Source of the DNA: Jatrophihabitans sp964252635 | GTDB taxonomy: Bacteria > Actinomycetota > Actinomycetes > Mycobacteriales > Jatrophihabitantaceae | Assembly: GCF_964252635.1 (NCBI RefSeq) | Contig: NZ_CAXUNP010000016.1 | Coordinates: forward strand, 1 to 64,000 | Direction: 5' to 3' | Length of the DNA stretch: 64,000 nt | Part shown: in pieces, positions 26,301 through 35,111 of the stretch | Position numbering within the stretch: the stretch's first letter is position 1 | How the letters are laid out: each line of letters starts with the position of its first letter | Position numbers and translations under genes: made by a program | Notes under the pieces: model-generated | Told to the model about the DNA's origin: nothing | Seen by the model: the letters and a program-made list of their open reading frames with translations, nothing else | Databases searched by the model: none

Positions 26301-26869
26301 CGCTCGTCGCCCAGTTCGGCCGTGACTTCGACGTCTCGGTCACCGACCCCGACGGCACGACGTGCGGTGGCTACACCGGCAAGGACTCCCTGCCGGCCGT
26401 CACCATCGACCAGTCCTGTGTCACCACCAACAACAACGGCGCCTCGGGGAGCGGGTGGCAGGTCACTGTCTCGCACTTCACCTACTTCGGCGCCGGCCAG
26501 GGCCCCTACACCGTCAACGGCGTCACCGGCGGCGCTGCGCCCAGCTACACGCCGCCCCGGTGCGACCCGGGCAGCGCCGGCATCACCGCGTCCTGGTCGG
26601 GCAGCGCGGCCGCGCCAACCGTGACCTTCTCTGTGGCCGACGCGAGCGCGATCAAGGACTGCAAGGGCTGGACCGAGACGGTGTCCTCCCCGACGACGAC
26701 GGATTGCGGTGACGGCTCCGACTCACCGGCGACCGGTCCTCCCGTGGCCGTCACCTGCGGCGACACCCCCACGGCGGACGGTTGGACGGTGACCGTCAGC
26801 TACCAGGATCTGGACGGCACGACCAAGACACTCGACGCCGTTCCCGTCGGTGGTACCCCGCCGGACTAG
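23396..26869 (+). CDS. Large membrane-anchored protein with fibronectin type III domain(s)
   Basis: 1157 residues. An Arg-rich N terminus is followed by one membrane helix (about 29-51), so nearly all of the protein is extracellular. Residues about 55-480 look like a repeated beta-rich domain of propeller type, with recurring VxxV and SGDLAYLEQ-like strands. A clear FN3 domain lies at about 504-602 (IPTIVGATPGSRSVALSWTYP ... YEIAVGAFINGEG) and at least one divergent one follows. The C-terminal third has paired cysteines and immunoglobulin-like strands. First gene of a cluster with MoxR, DUF58 and transglutaminase-fold proteins, so probably an envelope factor assembled or matured by them. Confidence 0.8.
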   Translation: MSRTRRRPGPTAFRAAPTAAAAARPTRRQAIALLAVLAVVTGTVVAVSYLVSPDRARSFDLYSGSVFLADSVAPVAVDLASGRPTVRLIDADAQVGARTSADLGVAPLDQGTLLYNRTSGEFNMVASTGFVVKTNGGVPIAQRPGATGATAIASGDLAYLEQTGPTGTSVYLVGQTTVETAGNVGARVRPRAFRSMSEPGSTAAGASASAGGSLWLLLGSGERRTVRQLSVPAGSSAGAKLASKDHGRVDGPAALASAAATSSPSPMATVKAAGAAGDGRLGVVGMASADRIQVFRGSAQIGTARFPAVAGLDRVLPASAGQGRLSFLFHGSDGWSVASLGADGHGLRGPSRLTGLAATASLTAPATSRGSLYTMDTTTGRLLRIDGDNRVGVISGAATYPLAEQDGRVVEPGGFSDGSVLARGARVIFNSPSHLNAKVVFTDGSHRPLTIEKSSAVAVSAAGGAEALTRSRAEAAAPRTTPTPATQPRANSPVNNRINCSTVRQKPHIPTIVGATPGSRSVALSWTYPLLSPQDCAPSTYQVRIKLLSADAPSPPSTVQVQGQQSVNLAGLFPSTRYEIAVGAFINGEGTFSPAQRITTGPQGPAAPTDVTAAADSAGNWNVTFSSCGSTHSGCVAAASWKVIPEFCDGRGLSDAPAPVVVTADPTSVQQPPAQLRGGSALLGRGLRFQVEGTGTQGTVGEPSAYTACTYSWAPPAAGALSLHASTEPLDNLGSTTSATVTLDAGSNPTTALGGVGAQVTYALLSGGSVVKTIGPTTASTVTFTGINAGQKYQARASVAPPRHPDAAVTVGPIDVQAAIAPWPTISTQVDSPDDTGVSSADVTVHIGGLSSNAARGERFSLVNSTFRCGDGNAGFDLTKPDIDPADPITFSIDRTKYYGSCSVTVQLAQSSNLTDPPLFGDGTRSNAASTTFTVDAPTLPGLGSDGGFSAQWTGDGSSSAVSITAGNPLVAQFGRDFDVSVTDPDGTTCGGYTGKDSLPAVTIDQSCVTTNNNGASGSGWQVTVSHFTYFGAGQGPYTVNGVTGGAAPSYTPPRCDPGSAGITASWSGSAAAPTVTFSVADASAIKDCKGWTETVSSPTTTDCGDGSDSPATGPPVAVTCGDTPTADGWTVTVSYQDLDGTTKTLDAVPVGGTPPD

Positions 26870-26921
26870 GTCGCAGCGATAGCGTCCCCCGCACACCAGC
26901 GCCGAGCCGAGGAGCCAGCCC

Positions 26922-27890
26922 TTGTCCAGCCCCGCCGAGGCCGTCCCCCGCGTCGCCCACGACGTCGAGCGGCTCTGCCAGAACATCGGCATCGCCATCC
27001 AGGGCAAGCCCGACGTCGTCCGACAGACCGTGATCTGCCTGCTCGCCGAGGGTCATCTGCTGCTGGAGGACGTGCCCGGAACCGGCAAGACCTCCCTGGC
27101 GCGGGCGCTCGCGTCGTCGATCTCGCTGAGCTGGCACCGCATCCAGTTCACGCCCGACCTGCTGCCCTCGGACGTCACCGGGGTCTCGATCTACAACCAG
27201 GCCAGCGGGCGCTTCGAGTTCAAGAAGGGTCCGGTGTTCGCGAACATCGTCCTGGCCGACGAGATCAACCGCGCGTCGCCGAAGACCCAGTCCGCCCTGC
27301 TCGAGGTCATGGAGGAGGGCACGCTCAGCACCGACGGCGAGGTCTACGCCATGGCCCGGCCGTTCATGGTCGTGGCCACCCAGAACCCCATCGACATGGA
27401 GGGCACCTACGTCCTGCCCGAGGCCCAGCTCGACCGCTTCCTCATGAAGGTCACGGTCGGTTACCCGACGAACGACGCCGAGGCCGAGATCCTGCGGACG
27501 CAGAAGTCCGGGTCGACGGCCACCTCGCTGCAACCGGTGTTGAGCACCGCCGACGTCGGGCACATGATCGGGGTCGTGCGACGGATCGAGGTCGCGCCCG
27601 CGCTCGAGCGCTACATCGTCGCCATCTCGGCCGCCACCCGTTCGATGTCCGAGCTACGGCTCGGTGTCTCCCCGCGCGGCAGCCTCGCGCTGCTGCGTGC
27701 GGCCCGCGCGTGCGCGGCGACCGCCGGGCGGCCGTACGTGGTGCCCGAGGACGTCAAGGCGATGGCCCCCGTCGTGCTCGCCCACCGCGTGATCCTGCAG
27801 CCCGACGCGGAACTGCAGGGACGCACCGGCACCGAGCTCATCGCCCGCGCCGTGCAGTCGGTGGCCGTGCCTCGCGCGGTATCGGCCTGA
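26922..27890 (+). CDS. MoxR-family AAA+ ATPase
   Basis: 322 residues from TTG 26922, supported by GAGGAG about nine bases upstream. Walker A is EDVPGTGKTSLAR, Walker B VLADEINRASPKTQSALLEVMEE, sensor 1 VVATQNPIDMEGTY, and a C-terminal lid has RGSLALLRAARACA. MoxR proteins act as chaperones for neighbouring proteins, often of the DUF58/VWA type, as here. 52 bp after the FN3 gene. Confidence 0.94.
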   Translation: MSSPAEAVPRVAHDVERLCQNIGIAIQGKPDVVRQTVICLLAEGHLLLEDVPGTGKTSLARALASSISLSWHRIQFTPDLLPSDVTGVSIYNQASGRFEFKKGPVFANIVLADEINRASPKTQSALLEVMEEGTLSTDGEVYAMARPFMVVATQNPIDMEGTYVLPEAQLDRFLMKVTVGYPTNDAEAEILRTQKSGSTATSLQPVLSTADVGHMIGVVRRIEVAPALERYIVAISAATRSMSELRLGVSPRGSLALLRAARACAATAGRPYVVPEDVKAMAPVVLAHRVILQPDAELQGRTGTELIARAVQSVAVPRAVSA

Positions 27891-27974
27891 CGCCTGCCTG
27901 CCGATGACCGACCTGCGCTGCGCTCCGGCCGCCCGAGGCCATGCCCATGAGTCCTGCGCTCATGCTGTTCGCGC

Positions 27975-29111
27975 ATGACGATCTTCGGGCTGGGGACGCT
28001 GCTGGCGGGCATCGCCGCGCTCGTGCTCGGCCTGACCTTCGACTGGCTGTCCTTCGACCTCGTCGGCCTCGGCCTGCTCGCCGTGGTCGTGCTCGGGTTC
28101 GCCGCGATCGCCAGGCCGTCGCGGCTGGCCATCCAGCGCGAGATCCAGCCGCCCCGGGTGCCGAAGGGATCACCGGCCATCGCCTTCCTGACCTTCGCCA
28201 ACCGCGGTCGTCGCACCATCCCGGTCTCGATCGCGACGCAGGTCTTCGGCTCGCAACGCGTGCGCACGGTGATCCCGAAACTGCGCGGGGGCGAGCGGGG
28301 CAGCCGCGCCTACCGGCTGCCGACCACCCGGCGCGGGGTGTTCGACGTCGAACCGGTCGAGCTCACCCGTCGCGACTCCTTCGAGCTGTTCCGGCGTTCC
28401 CGAAAGCAGGCCGAGGTCGAGCGCATCTGGGTGTACCCGCGGGTCCTGGGTCTCGGGACGCTGCCCTCCGGCCGCACGCGCAACCTCGAGGGCCCGTCGT
28501 CGGACACCTCCCCGCAGGGCAACATCACCTTCCATCGCCTGCGTGACTACGTCGACGGCGACGACCTGCGCCTCGTGCACTGGCGCTCGTCCGCCCGCGC
28601 GGGACACCTCGTCGTCAAGCACAACGTCGACACCTCGCAGCCGTACTCCGTCGTGCTGTTCGACCAGCGGCCCGGTCGCTACACTGAGGCCGCGTTCGAA
28701 CAGGCCGTCGACATCACCGCGTCGGTCGTCACGGCCGCCGCGGCGAACAAGGCCCCCGTGGAGCTGCGCACCACCGACGGCACCGCCCTCGGTGGCCCTC
28801 GGTTGCGCGACGCGACGCCGCTCGTCGACCTGCTGACCGGCATCGAGGCGTCGGTCGACGGCGATCTGCGCACCGAGCTCACCCGGTTGCGCCGCAGCCG
28901 GGGCGGCACGTCCCTGGTGGTCGTGACCGGCGAGATCGAGCGCGCCGACCTGCCGTACGTCGCGGCGCTGCGCCGTCGCTACGAGCGCCTGGTCGTCGTG
29001 TCGATCGACCCGGACCGCACGCCCGTCCCGCGCTTCCCCGGGTTGCGGATCATCGTCGGTGCCGACGCCGACGAGGTCGCGCTGGCGTGGAACTTCGCGA
29101 GCTCACGGTGA
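27975..29111 (+). CDS. DUF58 domain membrane protein
   Basis: 378 residues. Two N-terminal helices (about 5-45) are followed by a beta-rich part and the DUF58 core with DYVDGDDLRLVHWRSSARAGHLVVK, then a VWA-like fold (SVVLFDQRPGRY ... SLVVVTGEIERADLP). The family partners MoxR ATPases. The ATG at 27975 was kept; the end overlaps the next gene by GTGA. Confidence 0.9.
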   Translation: MTIFGLGTLLAGIAALVLGLTFDWLSFDLVGLGLLAVVVLGFAAIARPSRLAIQREIQPPRVPKGSPAIAFLTFANRGRRTIPVSIATQVFGSQRVRTVIPKLRGGERGSRAYRLPTTRRGVFDVEPVELTRRDSFELFRRSRKQAEVERIWVYPRVLGLGTLPSGRTRNLEGPSSDTSPQGNITFHRLRDYVDGDDLRLVHWRSSARAGHLVVKHNVDTSQPYSVVLFDQRPGRYTEAAFEQAVDITASVVTAAAANKAPVELRTTDGTALGGPRLRDATPLVDLLTGIEASVDGDLRTELTRLRRSRGGTSLVVVTGEIERADLPYVAALRRRYERLVVVSIDPDRTPVPRFPGLRIIVGADADEVALAWNFASSR

Positions 29112-31489
29112 TCCGCCGCCTCGTCCCGTTCGCCATCGTGCCGCTGGCCGTCGTGGCGACGGTGCTGGCCGCCGCCCCGTGGCTGCGCGCCTATCCGGCC
29201 GGCGTGCTGGCCGCGCCGCTGTTCGGTGCGGCGGTCCTGGGCGTGCTGGTGCCGGTCGTGACGGTCGGGATCGGGGTACGTCGGCTCTGGCAGACCGCGC
29301 TGATCGGTCTCGTCCTCTACGTCTTCTTCACCCTGCTCGTCGCGCTGCACGAGCCGGTGGGTTTCGCCGACCTGTACGACGGCATCGCGCACGGCCCCGC
29401 GCAGATCCTGAGCTTCGCGTTGCCGCTCGTCAGCCCGCGCACCCTGCTCGTCGCGCCGGTGACCCTGACCTGGGTCGCGGGCGCCATCGTCGGTGAGTGC
29501 GTGGCCCGGACCTGGCACTCGCTGCTCCCCTACGTCACCCTGCTCGTGACGTTCGGCCTGGCCTACGCCGCGAGCGTGCGCGGCGTGACGAGCTCATCCG
29601 ACGGGCGTCGCTACGACACGCTGCTGGCCGGGGCGCTGCTGCTGACGTTGCTGCTCATGCGCGCGGCGCAGGCGTGGATCGAGCAGGATCTCGACGCCGA
29701 GACGGCGCAGGCGGACGGCGTGCTGCCCCTGCGAGGCCTGGCCGTGGGCGCCGTTGTCTCGCTGGTGGTTGCGCTGGTGGCCGGGGCGGTCGTGCAGTCG
29801 TCCGCGTTCTCCGGCCCGCCCAGGAAGGCGTCCCGCGTGCCGCCGATCGACCGGGCCACCCTGTCGAGCCCGGTCGGCTTCATCGCCGGCCTGCGCCCCA
29901 ACGACCCGGCGAGCAAGGGCCGGCCGGAGTTCACGGTCACGGTCGATCGTCGCGCGTCGGCCTACGTCGGGATCGCGGACGTGGACGACTACGACGGTGA
30001 CGGCTGGTCGTTCGCGCGCACGTTCCGGCCGTCCGGCGGGGTGGTGCCGGACGAGACGGACCCCGGGCTGCGCCCCTCGGGTCACACCGTGACCCAGCAG
30101 TACCGCATCGCATCCGGCGGATTGAACGGGGCACCGTGGATGCCGTTCGTATACCGCCCGGAACGGGTCATCGGCACCTCCGTCGACGTCGACACGAGCA
30201 GCGGGATGGTGGTGCCGGCCGAAGGCCTGCGCAGCGGCGAGGACTACACGGTGCGCTCGGCGGCGTTCCCGGGGTCCATCACGGCCCTGCCGGCGACCGC
30301 GGCCGTCGCGACGTCGACGCCGCCGAGCTACTTGGGCATCCCAGGCGTCGTGGGCCGTTCGCTGGGCACCGTCGTCTCCGCCTTCGCCGCCGAGACCCGT
30401 ACCGGCAGCGGCAACCAGCTCGCGTTCCTGCGTGCGCTGACGCGTGACCTGCAGACGAACTACCGTCTCTCCGGCGGCCCGATCCGGACGACGGCCCCCA
30501 CCGGTGCGTCGTCCTCGGGCCGACCGACCCCGTCGCCCACCGGTTCGTCACCGCGCAGTGGGGGCACCGGTTTCGCGAACGTGCTGGCCTCGATCCTCGG
30601 GCCCAACCGTGCGGCATCGCCCGAGCAGTACGCGACGCTCGTCGCGCTGGTGGCGCGCCAGATCGGCGTGCCGTCGCGCCTCGTCACCGGGTTCCGCCTC
30701 GGCCGCTCGGCGACCGTGGCCCCGGGGCCGCATCGCGTCACCGGTGCCGACGCCTGGACGTGGGTCGAGGTCCCGGTGCAGGGCCGGGGCTGGGTGGTGC
30801 TCGACCCGTCGCCGTCGACCTTCGGCGCGCAGCGGAGGCAGCCCAGCGCGAGCGCCCGCCCGTCGCCCAGTCCCACGCCGACGGTGACGCCGAACGGGCT
30901 GGTCACCCAGGCACCGAACGGCAACGCCGTCGCCCCGAGGAGCTCGACGGGCGGGCACCACCGGGTCTCGTCCACGTCGCTGACCGTCGTGATCGGCGCC
31001 GCCGTCGGCGGCCTCGTCGTGCTCGTCCTCCTCGGGTTGATCACACGCAAATGGGTACGCAGGCGGCGGCGCAGGCGCAACGGCGATCCGCGGACGCGGG
31101 TGGTCGGGGCGTGGCAGGAGAGCCTCGACATGCTGGCCGAGGCGGGACTGACCGACCTGTCGTCGTCGACGAGCGCCGAGGTGGCCGCGCGGGCCCGCGA
31201 GCGCTTCGGCGGCGAGACCGGGGCGCAGGCCCGCTACATCGGCGACTCGGCGAACGCGGCGATCTTCAGCCCGACCTCGTGGGTCGGCGCGGGCGAGGCC
31301 GACGCGGTGTGGCGTGCGCACACGGTGCTGCGGCGATCGGTGCACGAGCACCTACCGTGGTCGCGACGCGTGACCGCCGGGCTGCGCTACCACCGCGCCC
31401 CGCGCGCTCGTCGACAGCGCGGACCGGCGAGCTGGACGAGCACGCCGCGGCGGCCGGGCGGTGCGACCCGGCGCCACCGTGCCCATTAG
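29108..31489 (+). CDS. Transglutaminase-fold membrane protein (TgpA-like) without catalytic Cys and His
   Basis: 793 residues from GTG 29108, which overlaps the DUF58 stop (GTGA); GTG 29087 is alternative. Several helices lie in the first 240 residues, then an extracellular domain, and a late helix (VVIGAAVGGLVVLVLLGLI) before a basic cytoplasmic tail. The transglutaminase-like part reads SPEQYATLVALVARQIGVPSRLVTGF and ADAWTWVEVPVQGRGWVVLDPSP. At the usual Cys position there is Pro (about residue 505) and at the usual His position Trp (about 550); only the Asp of LDPSP remains. So the fold is kept but cross-linking or protease activity is unlikely. Confidence 0.85.
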   Translation: MIRRLVPFAIVPLAVVATVLAAAPWLRAYPAGVLAAPLFGAAVLGVLVPVVTVGIGVRRLWQTALIGLVLYVFFTLLVALHEPVGFADLYDGIAHGPAQILSFALPLVSPRTLLVAPVTLTWVAGAIVGECVARTWHSLLPYVTLLVTFGLAYAASVRGVTSSSDGRRYDTLLAGALLLTLLLMRAAQAWIEQDLDAETAQADGVLPLRGLAVGAVVSLVVALVAGAVVQSSAFSGPPRKASRVPPIDRATLSSPVGFIAGLRPNDPASKGRPEFTVTVDRRASAYVGIADVDDYDGDGWSFARTFRPSGGVVPDETDPGLRPSGHTVTQQYRIASGGLNGAPWMPFVYRPERVIGTSVDVDTSSGMVVPAEGLRSGEDYTVRSAAFPGSITALPATAAVATSTPPSYLGIPGVVGRSLGTVVSAFAAETRTGSGNQLAFLRALTRDLQTNYRLSGGPIRTTAPTGASSSGRPTPSPTGSSPRSGGTGFANVLASILGPNRAASPEQYATLVALVARQIGVPSRLVTGFRLGRSATVAPGPHRVTGADAWTWVEVPVQGRGWVVLDPSPSTFGAQRRQPSASARPSPSPTPTVTPNGLVTQAPNGNAVAPRSSTGGHHRVSSTSLTVVIGAAVGGLVVLVLLGLITRKWVRRRRRRRNGDPRTRVVGAWQESLDMLAEAGLTDLSSSTSAEVAARARERFGGETGAQARYIGDSANAAIFSPTSWVGAGEADAVWRAHTVLRRSVHEHLPWSRRVTAGLRYHRAPRARRQRGPASWTSTPRRPGGATRRHRAH

Positions 31490-31574
31490 CAAGCCAGCCC
31501 ATCAGCAAGCCAGCCCACTGGCAAGCCTGCCCACTTGCAAGCCTGCCCATTGGCACGCGTGCCCGCTGGGACCG
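31479..31574. repeat. Six 16-bp tandem units between convergent genes
   Basis: Units of 16 bp with consensus CWGCCCAYTRGCAAGC start at 31479, 31495, 31511, 31527, 31543 and 31559, the outer ones degenerate. They cover the stop codon of the transglutaminase-fold gene and end next to the kinase stop. A 12-bp palindrome, GGCACGCGTGCC, lies at 31552-31563. May act as terminator or be a variable-number repeat. Confidence 0.8.
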
Positions 31575-31575
31575 G

Positions 31576-34500
31576 TCAGGAGCGGCCACTCAGCGCGGCC
31601 CGCTGGCGGTAGGCCTCGAGCAACGCGTGGATGTAGCGCACCTCGCCCGCCGGGCGCCGGGTGGCAGCGAGCTCGACAGGACCCGACTGCGTCAGCACCG
31701 CGAGGCGCCCGCCACCGTCGTCGTCGAAACGCGGCTCGAAGCCCATCACGTCGTGCCACGGGATGGACGTTCGTCGCATCCGCATCCGCACGAGCAGGCC
31801 GGAGTCGTCGACCGACAGCGACGCCGTCCCCGCCCTGAGCGTGACCTTGTTGCGCAGCGACTGCGGATCGAGCGCCAGGTCACCGTAGGAGAACGGCCCC
31901 GACGGCGTCTGGGTCGCCGCCCGGAAGGCCCAGGTCGGCACGGTGCCGGTGCTGACCTCCATCTTCGGCGGTCGGTCGTCAGGCGCCCCGGCAGGCGGGA
32001 TCGGGTACGGCCGCCCGCCCTCGACGATAGCGGACCGGTCGGCAGGATCGAGCCGGTGCTCGTCGGTGTCGAACGGGTGCGGCTCGGCCACGGCGCCCCG
32101 CCAGGGCACGTGCGGCAGCAGCGTGTCGGAATCGGTGTTGTCGTACGGGTCCGCCGGGGCGACCTCGTCGGGCGTCTGGCTGAACGTGGCAGCGGCGGGC
32201 GCCGGCCCGTCGATGCGGGTCGACGGATCGGGCGGTGGCGGCGGCGGCGGGGTGACGGTCTCGACCGCGCCCCAGATGGAGGCGAGATCACCGGACGAGG
32301 CGTCGTCGCGGTCATCGTGCGGCGCCACCGGCATCGCGGCGGTCGACGTGGCGGCTTCGGCTGCCCGGCGTTCGGCCTCGACACGTTCGGCCTCGACACG
32401 TTCAACCTCGACACGTTCCGCGTCGACACGTTCCGCCTCGGCACGTTCGGCTTCGACACGTTCGGCCTCGACCCGTTCCGCTTCGGCACGTTCGGCTTCG
32501 GCACGTTCGGCTTCGAGACGTTCGGCTTCGAGACGTTCGGCCTCGACACGTTCGGCCTCGACACGTTCGGCCTCGACACGTTCGGCCTCGACACGTTCGG
32601 CCNNNNNNNNNNNNNNNNNNNNNNNNNNNNNNNNNNNNNNNNNNNNNNNNNNNNNNNNNNNNNNNNNNNNNNNNNNNNNNNNNNNNNNNNNNNNNNNNNN
32701 NNTCGACACGTTCGGCTTCGACGCGTTCGGCTTCGACGCGTTCGGCTTCGACGCGTTCGGCTTNNNNNNNNNNNNNNNNNNNNNNNNNNNNNNNNNNNNN
32801 NNNNNNNNNNNNNNNNNNNNNNNNNNNNNNNNNNNNNNNNNNNNNNNNNNNNNNNNNNNNNNNCGACGCGTTCGGCTTCGACGCGTTCGGCTTCGACGCG
32901 TTCGGCTTCGACGCGTTCCTGCTCGACACGCTCCGCCTCGACCCGCTCCGCCTCGACCCGCTCCGCCTCAAGACGCTCCGCCTCAAGACGCTCCGCCTCG
33001 ACCCGCTCCGCCTCGACCCGCTCCGCCTCGACCCGCTCCGCCTCGACCCGCTCCGCCTCGACCCGTTCCGCCTCGACACGCTCCGCCTCGACACGCTCCG
33101 CCTCGACACGCTCCGCCTCGAGCCGGTCAGCTTGGGCGGCCGCGGGGGCAGCGAGCAACGCTTCGCGGTTGGCCAGCTTCACCTCCCGGGTGTCGGGGTT
33201 CGCCGGCCGCGGCACCTCGGCGTCGACCACGTCGGGCGGCGGTGGCGGCTCCCAGGCTGCGGCCGCCGCGACACCCGTCGACGTCGCCGGTTCCGCTGCG
33301 GCGACGGGCTCGACGAGGTCTGACGGGTCGCCGGAATCGGACGGCGGCTCGACGTGCGCCTGCACGAGGTGAACCTCGGACCATCCGTCGCTCTCGGTGG
33401 AGGCAGCGGCCTCGTCGACGGGCTCATCGACACCGGCCTCGTCGACGGGCTCGTCGACGACAGCGTCGTCGACGAACTCGTCGAACGGCGCGACCACGGG
33501 CCCGAGCTCGGCAGGGTCCGGAAGAACACGCTCGTTCGTCGGGCGGGGGTCCATCGCGGGCGCCGGCGGGTGCTCGACGGGGCGGCCCGACACGGTCGGC
33601 GTCGACCAGTCGTCTTCCGGCACGGCTTGGGCCGGCTCCGCGGGTGGGACGGGCGGAGCCGCGGACGCCGGTGCCGCGAAGTCGGGTGCGGCCTGCTGTC
33701 CGGCGTCGGGCAGGCGGGTGTAGGTGGGCAGGCCCGAGGTCCCCCCGCCGATGTCGCGGATCAGGAACTGGGTACGTGGCCACCCGTACTCGACCTCGAC
33801 ACCGGCGAGCCCCGCGGCGAACTCCGCCGCGGTCGGCGGTCGGCTGCCCTGGTCCTTCGACATCGCGTGCAGCAGCAGGTCCGACAACGACGGCGGCGCC
33901 TGGCTGTTCACCAGCGGCTGCACCGGGTCGCGCAGGATCCGGAGGATGACCGAGGCGGGCGACTCCCCCTCGTAGGCACGGAACGCGGCGCGACCGGCGA
34001 TCAGCTGGTAGAGCGTGGACGCGAGCTCGTAGACGTCGGTGGCCGCGGACGTCGCGCCGCCCTCGAGCAGCTCCGGCGCCGCGTGCAACGTCGTGAAGTC
34101 GAACAGCCCGGCCGTCGTCTGGGTCGAGGACTGCAGCATCGCGACGCCGAAGTCGGCGAGCGCGGGTTCCCCGAACTCGGTGATCAGGATGTTCTGCGGC
34201 TTGACGTCGCGGTGCAGGATCTCGGCCCGGTGGGCGGTCTCCAGCGCGCCGGCGATCTTGATGCCGAGCGCCACGACCTCGGCGACCGGGAGCCCGGCGT
34301 CGGTGGGCATGCGGTCGGCGATGGAGCCGTGGCACAGCTCGAGTACGAGCACCGGTCGCTGATCGGCCGCCCGGAACGTGCGGTACAGCGTGACGATGTT
34401 GGGATGCGAGCTGACTGCTCCGAGCGCGACCGACTCGCGTTCGAAGGACTCCAGGGCCCGCGGCGAGGCGTCCCTGACGTTGAGCAGCTTGAGGGCCACC

Positions 34501-34631
34501 AGGCGGTTCGTGCCGATCTCACGGGCGCGGAAGACGGTGGCCAGGCTGCCCACGCCGATCTCGGCGATGTCGGTGAACCCGGGGAAGAACTCGTGCTGCG
34601 GGGCGGCCTTGGACCGACGCATCAGCGCCAC
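31576..34631 (-). CDS. Ser/Thr protein kinase with (AERVE)n repeat and C-terminal PH-like domain, interrupted by two assembly gaps
   Basis: Start GTG 34631, five bases after GGGAGG. Kinase domain about residues 20-285: Gly loop GVGSLATVF, Lys48 (VALKLL), HRDVKPQN with Asp142, DFG at 160-162, then HAAPELLEGG. All catalytic residues are present. An acidic Pro/Ala-rich linker follows, then a long run of the pentapeptide AERVE, then an acidic linker and a C-terminal domain (SIPWHDVMGFEPRFDDDGGG) that looks PH-like. No membrane helix is seen. The three sequenced pieces are in three different frames only because the 100-N gaps are placeholders. The pentapeptide run should form a long charged helix. 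Confidence 0.88.
32603..32702. other. Assembly gap of 100 N inside the repeat array
   Basis: Exactly 100 N, a common placeholder for unknown length. The left flank ends 7 bases into a unit and the right flank resumes at base 8, so the missing length should be a multiple of 15. Confidence 0.98.
32764..32863. other. Second 100-N assembly gap inside the repeat array
   Basis: Again exactly 100 N. The left flank ends 8 bases into a unit and the right flank resumes at base 9, so this gap too should be a multiple of 15, which restores the kinase reading frame. Confidence 0.98.
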
Positions 34632-34733
34632 GTGAACCTCCCGACTGAGCCGCTCCGGCGAGGGTATCAACGCAAGGTCGAACTCGACGGTTCCAGCGAG
34701 GCGCCGGCTCGCACGGCGTGAGACGCTGCCGGG

Positions 34734-35105
34734 GTGGACGTCCCCTATCCCCCGGCGCCCGCCCTCGCCGCGTTGCTGGCCGGCGCGGGTGTCACGCACT
34801 TCGCCGTGCCCGCGTTCTACGACGCGATGATCCCCGAGGTGCTGCCCGGGCCGCCGCGCGCCTGGACCTACGGCAGCGGGGTCGTCGAGCTCGCCGTGGG
34901 CGCGGCGGTGGTCCTGCCGCGGACGCGGCGTTCGGGCGCCCTCGCCGCGGCCGGCCTGTTCGCCGCGGTGCTGCCCGGCAACGTCAAGATGGCGCTCGAC
35001 GCGCGGCGCAGCGACTCGACGGCCTACCGGGCCGGGACGATCCTGCGCCTGCCGTTGCAGGCTCCGCTGATCGCCTGGGCCCTGCACCTGCGCCACAGGG
35101 GCTGA
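34734..35105 (+). CDS. DoxX-like small membrane protein
   Basis: 123 residues from GTG 34734. Four short hydrophobic segments; THFAVPAFYDAMIPEVLPG and GVVELAVGAAVVLPRTRRSGALAAAGLFAAVLPGN (shown in part) have the DoxX/YkgB-like pattern. Role in these families is poorly defined (oxidative stress, thiosulfate oxidation in some). Divergent from the kinase gene. A smaller related protein lies at 58361-58621. Confidence 0.75.
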   Translation: MDVPYPPAPALAALLAGAGVTHFAVPAFYDAMIPEVLPGPPRAWTYGSGVVELAVGAAVVLPRTRRSGALAAAGLFAAVLPGNVKMALDARRSDSTAYRAGTILRLPLQAPLIAWALHLRHRG

Positions 35106-35111
35106 CGCGGA

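Larger units (their letters stand above)
32371..33125. repeat. 15-bp tandem repeat array inside the kinase gene
   Basis: Plus-strand units TTCGGCCTCGACACG, TTCGGCTTCGACGCG and CTCCGCCTCGACCCG encode VEAER-type pentapeptides on the minus strand. 35 complete units are sequenced (15, 3 and 17) plus partial ones at the gap edges. The TTCGG type dominates on the left and middle, the CTCCG type on the right, suggesting separate expansions. Confidence 0.95.

Noticed and set aside
31479..31574. CRISPR or IS-end interpretation of the 16-bp repeats
   Set aside because: There are no spacers, no inverted terminal repeats and no transposase.
32371..33125. CRISPR-like array
   Set aside because: Units are contiguous 15-bp repeats without spacers and encode a protein; no cas genes are near.
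30760..33372. Long plus-strand open frames through the kinase repeat region, some spanning N
   Set aside because: They are antisense to the kinase, cross the N gaps and have low-complexity FGxDTFG or SARSAST runs produced by the 15-bp repeats.
31576..34631. Kinase gene as a pseudogene broken by two frameshifts
   Set aside because: The frame changes occur only at the 100-N placeholders; the repeat phase shows that gaps of 15n bp restore the frame.
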